A DNA stretch of 64,000 nucleotides from Rapana venosa (Eukaryota; Mollusca; Gastropoda; Neogastropoda; Muricidae): assembly GCA_028751875.1 (NCBI GenBank), contig CM054158.1, forward strand, positions 17,052,460-17,116,459, in the 5' to 3' direction. The translations under genes and the position numbers were made by a program. A model generated the notes under the pieces. The model had not been told where the DNA came from and did no database searches. It saw only the letters and a program-made list of their open reading frames with translations. Shown piece after piece: positions 11,807-22,300 of the stretch (position 1 is the first letter of the stretch; the number at the start of each line of letters is the position of its first letter).

Positions 11807-14800
11807 GTGAGTACCCTTGTGTCGCACCATTCGTCTCTCCTTTCTGTCCCTCTAGCTTTCCCCGTGGTCATTTGTGTTCTGCATCTGCACAGGCCTGGGA
11901 GAGGAAACAAAGGTGGTAGGCCCCAAGTGAACTGTATGAAATATACGGGTCCTTGACTATGTCTGCCTCTGCACATTTCTCCCTTTATCTCCATTTCTTT
12001 GAACTTAAAGCAGGGCTTCGGTAAAATATGAAATGGGCAAAAAGGTAGGGTACAGTTTTTGTTGTTGTTTGTTGTTCGGTTTGTTTTTTTAAAGTGAAGT
12101 TGTGGGAGGGGGAGGAGACAGGGTTCTGTTGTGCTGTAGGCAGAGAGAGAAAGAAAATGTAGTTTAAATATGAAGAGTTAACTTCTCCTCACAAGGTCTG
12201 TTTGCAAAGCAGTGTATGATGGTGGATCCACACATGACGGTGATTCCAAGTCGAGTTCCGGGAGGGGGGGGGGGGGGGTCTTTTTTCCCCCCCATTATTG
12301 CTCCTCTGTATGTTTCTTTTTTCCTTCTAATCACCACCTCTCTGCATTTACTCACACTATCCATTACCTGCTTTAGAATTATATCACTTCCCGTGGTTTT
12401 AAGAGTACAAAGGTGCACTCATGGTTTTATATTATTTGATACCTGTCATGTCATACCAATATAAGAAATGTTCTTTTGTCGCAGAACAATATATTTTGGG
12501 TTTTAGGAAGGTTTCTTTGTTGTGGGTTTTTTCTCCACAAGGGTTTGTTAGGGGGATGGGGGGATTGTATGGGGTGGAGATGGGGAGGTAAGAGGATAGC
12601 CTCTAAAGGCAGGTTGATGGTGAGTTCTCTGCATAAAATTTGTTGCAATTAGATGATAACTTAACTCTCTCTCCAAAAAATAAATAAATAAAATACATAA
12701 ATAAAATAAATAAAATATAATAAACCATAAAGCAATTTTTTTAAATGCACACAAAATACATACACCAAAAAACAACAAAAAACCGCAGAAAGTTACAGAG
12801 AATTGAGAAGAGATGGTAGTGCTTGTTCGGTGTAGTAGTATAATGGTTTAGTACCTAAGGAAAGGGTAATCAACAATCCATGTACACACCTGTTCAAATT
12901 TGTTTTGTTTTGTTCTTTGGTTGGCATCTTAAGTGTTACTTTGGGTGTGTGTTTCACTCTTTGAAATGTTTTTTTATTTGTTACTTAACTCTTTACTTCT
13001 CAGCTACCCCAGCAGTCGTCCACTTTGTCCTTTCATTCTGTCATCTATCAGATCTATATCAGTTGATGTTTTAGGCTGATATGATGGATAACGATCAGCT
13101 GTTTATGTATATATAGTGTGTGTGTGTTTGGGAGGGGGGGGGAGGCGGGGGCAGGTGTCTTTCGTTTTAGTATCAACACAAAAAGTGTGTGAGTGGTCAG
13201 TTTTTAATGTCGTTTCACAAAAAGGTGAGTGTAAGTGTGTGTGTGTTTAAAATAGAAGAAAAGTAATGGAGGAAAACAGATGCAGGTAACCACTGCTTGC
13301 AGTGTTATCAAGATTTTCTTCCACTCAATCGTTTTCTTTTTCAACTTTTTCCTTTCTGTGTGATGAGAAGGAAAGAGAAATGAAGTAAGGAGAGAACTGG
13401 GTATGTAGGTCATTGTGATAACGTATTTGTCGTAACATATTTGTTGTGGGTTTTTTTTCCCTGTTATCTCTTCAAGTTTGAAAATAGATCAACTGTGACT
13501 GCTGGCCAAATCTTATCTCCCAAGTTGAGAGAGAGAAGAGAGTTTGTGTGTGTGGGGGGGGGGGGGCAGTGTGTTCAGAATCTATCTGGTCATGTGAAAG
13601 CTCCAGTCAGTGATTAGATGAAACTGAATCTGTATTCAAAGTAGAATCCCTGGAGATATGTTTGTGTATTCATATAAAAGGAGAGTGTGTGTCTGATTAA
13701 AGTGGATTCGGTTTTGAAGTGTTTAATGCCCAGAAAAGAGAGTTTGTGTTAGCGTCTGTAGTTTTATGGGAAAGTATGTGTGAGGGAGAGTGAGAGGGGT
13801 GGGAGATACATTCTCGCCTTCAAGTTTTTATTCTGATGTTTGTTCGTCTTCGCCAGGTGTTTTTAGGTATCAGTTACACACAGCAAACTTTCTGATTGGC
13901 AGGTGTGTGTCCTGTTTTTGTTTGTTTTTTTTAACGTCTCTGGGAATTCCATCACACACCTGTACACATGAGCATAGAAATGTCTTTCCTGGACACAGGT
14001 TACCTATCTGGCAACTTGCTGTATCTGATGATTCCCAAGCTCTGCCTCTCTTGCGGTCTTCCATCTTTTGAATGCCTGTGGAGAAAGAAAGAAATGAAGT
14101 ACCTCTTTGGGGTTTTGGGTTTGGAAATGGTCTGATCTTAGAGTCATCTGCCTCAGATCTTTTTTGACATTTTCCATCTAAGTGACATACTCTGATGAAA
14201 TAGGTGGAGAGGGGGGAAACCCCATGATTTCTACACCATGTACATGGGAACCAGGCAGTATTCAGTTTTGCCATCAGTTTTGATTTTCAAGTTGTTTACA
14301 TTTCTGTTCAGCACAACCTCTTCTGTCCCTGTCTTCACATCAGACAGTGGGCTAAGTGGGTGCCAGGCCAGGCCAGGCCAGGCTTGGTTTGAGGATGGGG
14401 AGGGTCTAATTGTGTGAATCAGTGGTGATGCTTGCCTCCAAAGACAGCCGTTAACGTTGTTGCACCCTCACATCAAAGGCCTGGTAGGGTCTTATGTGTC
14501 GGGCTCCAGGGATGGAACCAGTGCGGCACTCTTGTGTTAACCGTCTGTTTAATTTCCCTCCAGTCTGTTTTGGACTGAGTTCTTTCCTCTTCTCAAAGCA
14601 GAACCATAGAGAATGCTAATTAACTGCTAGCTAGAGAAGACTAGGCTGGTGTTTGTTTTGGGAAGGGTAGCAGAAAATTAGAACTTGGACATTTTTATTC
14701 ATTCATTCCCTCTTTCTTGCTAAAGTTGTCTTTTTGTGAGTTTATTCGAAATAGGAGTGTTGGTTTGTTTGTTTTATTTTTGTAGGAAAAAGTATGGAAT

Positions 14801-14975
14801 ACAAATAATAGAAATTAATGGTGAGCATGTAATTGACTTGGCAGTGGGTAAGATTTGCATTTGTGTACTGACATGATCCTAGACTGAATAACCCCTTTAC
14901 ACTTACTGTTCAGTGTTCTGCTTGGCTCCCCCACCCCCTTTCTCTCAGTCTCTGCGTCTCTCTCTCTCTCTCTCT

Positions 14976-15021
<46 letters not shown>

Positions 15022-16321
15022 GTTACCCCTGTCATATTTTGTATGACTTTTTTGTTATACAGTAACATTTTGTCGTTACTATTGCTTCCTCCTACCCCCT
15101 CCACCACCACCACCACCAAAATACTAAGCAGTTCAGCACCCCCTTCATATATGGGCCAATGGCCTTTTTGTGAATAAATCATTTGAGTTCTACACACAAC
15201 ATACCTGTATTTATTGCACAGATTGTCATTCATAAGACTGGAAAGTAAGAGGTGAGTTTAAAAAGTTGATTAAGAACATTTTCCCCATAGGAAACAGTGT
15301 GGGAATGATCCTAAATTGTATACTTTTTTCTTGAAGTAGGTAAGGTATATTTTGTAACATTTAGCAGCAGCAGAAGTAGAGTGACAAGATGCCATCAAGT
15401 ACTCCAAGGTACAGCTGTAGTCCTTTGTCAAGAATAGCTATCATTTTCCTGTTGTGTCTTCAACATTTTGAAAATATGTGTCAGTGTTAGCTTACTATGG
15501 TATATATTATATATGTATGATCATAATAATCTTAGACTAATCATATACTTTGAGCGTTATCAGCAGAAGTTGGAATAAATCTGTAACCAAAATTTGATGG
15601 TGAGGTAGTTGCAAGGTGATCTGCAGTGCTCATCCAAGGAGACACAATGTGCATACAGCTCTAATATATTCTAACCCAGTTCATGGAGTAAAGCCGTCAG
15701 ATGTAGAAAGAAAAAAAATCTCAAAGAACGAACATCAATCACCAGACTGGTGATTTCAAGGACTAGGAGTAGGAGTACCAGAACTCTGTATTGGGGAGTG
15801 ACCATGATGGTCAGAGTCTGAAGGGAGAAAGGGTGCATTGTTTCTATTCCTTCTCACTTCACATATTTCCCTGGGGCCCATCCCTCATGGGTTCATTCAG
15901 GCTTGGCAGACACAGCAGCAGTGCAGAGATTTCCATCCAGAGCTAGGTCCATTTCATCTTTGCAGCTGTGCAAACTTTGCTGTTGGTGAGAGAAGACAAA
16001 CAAAAAACAACAGAAACACACCCTGTATTTTTGGTTGGATCTTTTGGAAAAGGTTTGTCATCTTACTTTTTAAAAAAAAGGGTTGTCATATAACTCAGGC
16101 TTACCTCCATACTATGGGCATATGAAAGGTTGACTGGCTTGTTTGTGTGTCATACTTGTTGAACCTCATTGTCATTCCTGATTTACAAACCGAAAAATAG
16201 AGTTCTTTCGTCAAATCCCATAAAACAGTCGTGTGGTTTGTTCTGCTTCTAGAGTTTTGTGTGGATCGCAGGTATGAAGTAGGGGCTTGGAAGTTTATGT
16301 GATCATGAGTCTAGAGGGGTT

Positions 16322-16359
<38 letters not shown>

Positions 16360-19300
16360 TTGTCAAGACTAGAGAAATATGAGGTTATATATTGAAACAC
16401 TAATGAAAGGTTGTGAATGGTTATAAGTACTTGTTTTATTAAGTGTGATGGTAGACTGTAGATTTGTTGCTATATATCCATACTTCACAGACATTTTTTC
16501 CTACCCTCCCTCCTTCCTCTTCCTGTTTCCAACTAAATGGTTGATGTACATCTCTCTTTTCTTTTTCTTTTTTTAAAATCTTGTTATTATAGACTCAATT
16601 TCTTTTCAGTTCAAGGTTTTACACAGCAGTCTGCTTAACATCAGTGACTGACAAGGTGGTGCAAAGACTTGGCTGTTTTTGTCCTGCCAGCAGACTGACT
16701 CTGTACTTATCTATTACATCATAAACAGTGTGACAAACCATAGATGATAAAGACATGTAAAATAACAATGTGTGACAAACCATAGATGATAAAGACATGT
16801 AAAATGGTGGTTCTTCAGTATAACATCTTTTCACTAAAAATTATATTAGATGAACATAATTATGACATTAAGATAGTTGGTCTTTTTAAAAAATGTTATT
16901 TCATGAGTTGATTGTGATGTGTCGTTGTGTCTGTCTGTTCCGGTCCAGCAGTTGTGCTGTTTGCAGTGTGCAGAAGACGTGTGTATGTGTGTGTGTGTGT
17001 GTTGGCGTGCCATCATTTCTGTGCCATACTAATAGTTATGTTCCTGGTTCTTCTCCTCACAGAACCCCCTCTGCCAACATGCGGGCCCTAAAGTGGCATC
17101 CATGTTGCTCTTAATTCCAAGTCGTTCAGACTGACTAGTTACTACTAGCCTGCCCAATTTCTGGTTTGTATGACAAGAGGGGGAATGGTAAGATGGTGGG
17201 TATGATCATGCCGCCGCAATGCCACATTATCACTGAACCAGGAACATTTCATTGCTTCTAGTTCAAACTGTAGGTCATTTTCAAAACATTTGAGTTTTTA
17301 AAGATTATGTAATTTTTCTCTCTTTATTTTAAAAAAAAAAAGACCTAGTTTTAAAACAACCTGTTGGTTAATTCCGACATGCGACAGGTTTTTAAAAAAA
17401 AATTCAAAATTATAAAAACCAAATGTGACACTCCAAACTTCAGCATAGCAGTTTTTGAAACTGTTGATCGGGGTGTTTTTTGTTTTTTTTAATTCTCTTA
17501 AAATTCCTCTTGTTGAAAGGATTGTCAAAGACTGAAAGGAAATATTTTTGAAACTGGAAGTTGGCTTTGATCACACACAAATATGTATAGTTACTGTAGA
17601 CTTTTTGATGAACTAGTCCATTTTATAATGTAAAAAAGTTTAGCAGTAATGACTTCCATGTGCTCACACGCACACATGCACACACACACGCACGCACACA
17701 CACACACACACACACTTTTGCTCAAAAGAAACAGTTACGTCTAGGCCTATAACAAACCTATAAGCTTTCTTAGATAATAAAACATTCAATATTCATCTCA
17801 GTAAAACTAATACCTACCAATGTGCTGACAGTCTGAAATCTTTAGAGTATTTTTTTTTCCTTCACCATAGTTTTTGCATAACAGAACCTAGCAGAATTCT
17901 GAACTTTGTTGCTGGCTTTTGGTCAGAAAAAAATGTTCAACTCATCTTCAAAATCTTATTAAAGCTTATTAGTCACCGGAGAGATCAAGGATTGGAAATG
18001 CTATTTTTGTTTATTTAGATCATACCAAAATGCAGACTCAGGCTTCTTAAAAATGAAAGTAACCTAATACGTAATATGTGCAGTGATTTTGTTGTTGTTG
18101 TTGTTAAATTTCAAAATGGAGTGCCAAAGAAGCAAAATTTATCCCCAAGTCTGTTCAAAGCCATATATTAGTCATTGGCAAAAATGTATTAACATTACAT
18201 AGTGTGCACGACAAACAAATAATGACAAAAGCAGGAGTGCATACAGCAACATTTCCAACTCAACAATCAAACAGTAGTGTAACTACTAATTAGCTTGGGG
18301 TTATGTAAAGTGAAGCACATAAGCAAAATCACTCCGTCTCATTAGCTGCACACTTGTTAGCTGCACAGTGTGCAGTTTACACTTTTTCTAGGATTAAATT
18401 ACTTTCAAGGAAAAGGATAGTTTTGAAGACAAGTTAAGAAGTAAATTAAATATGTGCAAACTTTGTTGACCTTTCATGCCTCTTATCATCAAGAAAGTTT
18501 TCAAAAATTAACTGTAAGTAAATGTAATAAGTGCAAGCCCATATTCTTAACAAAGAGGCACAATCTACATACTTTTTATTTTAGTGCATCAGTCATATTT
18601 AGGATACACATACACCACGCACACAAACACACGCACGCACACAAACACACACACGAGCAAACAGATAGATTGCACACAAACATTCCCATCATTTTTTCCC
18701 TAACGTTTAAAAAACAAAAACCCAACCACGTGCGTTGTCTGGAAGCCGTTACATCTCTAGTTGGTGTCAGCATTTTCAAAAGCAAACTCGCTATCCACCT
18801 TTCATTTTTGATAGTCTTCCTTGCCCACCCCCTATGAGTACTGGAAATATTTTGGCCGTAAGCTGGCGCAGAGATAGAGGTGTAGTGCGCTTCCAAGACT
18901 TCGTTCAGGTAAGCCGGGTAAGTTATCGCTACTTGGATCTTCAAGACAAGCGGAGCTTGCTGCGTATTGCCTGATAGAGCCGGCACCATCTTGGCTTTAA
19001 AAGCCACACAAACCACTCAGCCAACGGACCTTATTTGCTCAGTCACATCTGCAAAGGATTGTCTTGGCTTTGCCAAGTTGTGGTAGGTTTTGAAGGGAAA
19101 CGAACGATGTTCCAGCCGTAAGTTGGGTGTTTTGTTTACTATTTTTGTAATATTATTATTATTGTTTTTTCATATTCTTGTGTCTAATACTTTCCTCCTG
19201 TCAACACCATGAATAAAAAAGATAAAATCTTGATTTTTTTTATTTTAAAAAAAAATGGTGAAAAACAGGGGTAAGTATCTAGATCACAGAAAAATTTCAA

Positions 19301-22300
19301 AATTTGATTAGGTGGACACCGCTGAGTCAGGTAAACAGCTGTAGCTATTTTGTGGACTGGTTTTTGGCTGTAGACATCTGCTAGGTTTTTCTAAATTCAA
19401 TTTTTGGCACTAAAACGCTGTGACCCCCGACCCATGTACATAGATGAGAAACCAGAAATCTTCATTCCTTAGCTGCCCCCCATCCCTGTCTCTTTTCCTG
19501 TTTATGTCAGGCTCCTTTCCTCCCTTCTGTTTCTCCATTGTTCTTCTGTCTCAATTGTTTGGTTTTTTAATGTTTCTCAAGTCACCTTTCCTCTCTTTCT
19601 TTTTGTCTCGCTCTTTCTTGTGAGTTATGTCGTCTTGTTGGATTTTTTTGTTTTTTGGTAATCAATGATGCCGTTGAAATTTCAGGAAAGAAACAGCAAG
19701 GTAAGTGTGGCAGTAATGTGAGTTGTTTCAGAAGAATCTTGGCCACTCATAAAACAAAAATATTGCACTTAAAAAAGCAATGTGAATATCCTAACACCTT
19801 GCTTTTTGACTTGTGTATTTTCTTTGAGCGTTCAGATAAAGTTGAGCCATAAAATAAAACCATGGACATCACAAGGAAAACTGATTTTCCATTTGTTGGT
19901 GTGTGAATTTTGTGCATTATAACTTAGGAGTGTAAAGAAAAGAAACAGCTCACATTATTGCCAATGTATTTAGGATTTATTGCTAAAGGAATCTCATAAA
20001 TGGACTGGTTCTGAACTGTGTCTAGACATCTGAAGCTTGGGGTTCAGTGGGGGGTGTATCTCATCTCCCTGTTTTCATAGGAAAACATTGTTACTTGTGT
20101 GCAGATGTATTGATAACAGATTCATAGAAACATGAAAATGTGACAAGTGATGAGTGGAAAGGGTAGCTGAATTAGTAGAATAGCTATATGTTGTAGTGGT
20201 GATTATAGCCCCCAAATTAGAATTTTGCACTTGAAAAGAGATGAAGTGGAAGAGCCAGTCCATTTAGTGTATTGTCCCGGTCACCAGACATGGGGAAGTG
20301 AGATTCTTGGTCTTAGCCAAACGAAAGGGGTAGTTACTGTAGAAACACTGTCCTTGCACACTTTCAGAATCGCTGTTTATATACCACAGAGAAGCATAGC
20401 CATACTGACACAAAGTAACATGGATTTTCAAAGTCTATAAGAGTCTCTTCTCTCTTTTTTTATTTAATTGCAGTGTCATATAAATGCAATTAGATCCTAA
20501 CTGCATAGCCTATGATACATGTAAGCATGGTGCAGACAGAGATATCAACACAAGTTACAACTCAGAAAGAAAAAAAAATTTTAATCGCTAAAGGCTGAAG
20601 TGTGCATGGACAGCTTCCCCTTTGTAAAGAACAACACTCAGCAGGATGAAGCAGACCAGGATCCTTACAGAGCAGACTTTCCTTCTAGTCTGACAATTGT
20701 GGGGATGTACGTGTGTCTGATCTGAACTGTGTTCTTCATCCCATCCAGCTGCGTACAAGCACGCTGACGGGCGGAAGATCGATGGACGCCGTGTGCTGGT
20801 GGATGTGGAGAGGGGGCGCACGGTCAAGGGGTGGCGACCTCGGAGGTTAGGTAGGTGATGTGTGGTATGAAACCACTGTTTCTTCTGTTTGGGTCATTGT
20901 GTGTTACAATAATAATAATAATGTATGGAATTTATATAGCGCTGAATCTTGTAAAGCAACAAATCAAAGCGCTCAGATGACTTTTTTTTTTAATATCGAG
21001 GATATTGGAATAAGCACTCAGGCGCTTTTTTTTTTTTTACATCCAATCCCCGTATGTATGCGGTTTTGTAAATTTTGCCATCTGTTCCCACCGGCACACA
21101 ATGGCCTACTCTTTCGAAAAGCGGAACAGGATTTAACGTGTGCGCAAGATGTTCTGCATGCATTCGCACACAGGGCTTCGGTTTGTAGTCTCCGAGGGGG
21201 GTGGGGTTGGGGGGGGGTTCTACAACTCCTCTTTGCCAGCTTTATTTTTTAATTATTCTGCTTTATCAGGGTTTTTGTGTTCTTTTCTTTCATCGTTTAG
21301 ATTGCTGTTTGGGGTGGGGTGGGTTTTGTTGCCTTTTTGGGGGGGTGGGGGGACTTTTCCTGGATCAAATTATGTATATACAGGTTTGATTGGGTTTGGT
21401 TTTGTCATTAATTTCAATGGAGTCTGATTGTAGGGTACTTATTTTCGCTCCCAGGATGTATGAATTGCTTTTTGCCATTTTAGCCAGTGTATACTTCTGA
21501 TGTGTCTATTTTATGTCATGCTGTATAGTTAGATGGTTTGGTTGGGGTTTTTTCCCCATCCCCAACAGAAAAGAAACAACCAATACTGTTAGATATAAGA
21601 CCCATCTTAGTGGTGTTTTAAAGTTTTATTGACAAATGTAGGCTATGAGAGTAGTTATAGGGATGATTTTTATTTTTGAGGACTACATTGAACTCTTCCT
21701 TGACTGAAGAGAAAAACATTCTGCCTTGGCCTTGCCTCAGCAGTGTGGAAACTATTTGTTCCTCAGCCAGAGCTCAAGCCCCGCAAGAGTGAAATTTTGC
21801 GAACTAACCATCTTCCCACCTTCAATGTAGCTCTGCATTCCAACTTCATGGATGATGTCTGGACATGACTCAAGTGTCCACACTTTTAAAAAAAATTTTA
21901 TTAATTGTCATCCATTCCCACCAGCATGCAGTGACTTACTCTTCCATACGGTGGAAACAGGTTTTAACGTGTGTGCAAGATGTTCTGTAGTGCATTTGTA
22001 CATAGGACCTCGGTTTATAGCCTCATCCGAAGGACTCTCCGGGAATGGAGTCAGTACTGCTGCACTCAAGGGGGAAAACAGCCTTAAACCGGCATCTCTG
22101 TGGTGGCCCAAACCCAGGTCTTCACAATAGGAAACAAGTGACAGAGAAGAAGTGTCCAGGTAGAATAGTAGTGTGACATGGCATTGATATAATATGCTGT
22201 GTGTGTGTGTATTTGTGCAGGAGGAGGACTGGGAGGTACACGCAAAGGAGGCCCTGATGAAAACACTCGCTTCTCTGGGCGTGATGACTACACTGGAGAC

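Larger units (their letters stand above)
11807..20748 (+). other. SNRNP70: SNRNP70 intron within the RRM (8.9 kb)
   Basis: The donor is GTGAGT and the acceptor CATCCAG. Contents: several GT, G and CT tracts, the 42-bp tandem repeat, and the 5'-splice-site cluster at 18.84-19.12 kb. It is otherwise AT-rich unique sequence with no coding signal. Confidence 0.9.

Noticed and set aside
18576..19016. 146-codon - strand frame over the splice-site cluster
   Set aside because: No domain or homology was recognised. The region is explained better as intron with CA repeats and 5'-splice-site-like sequences.
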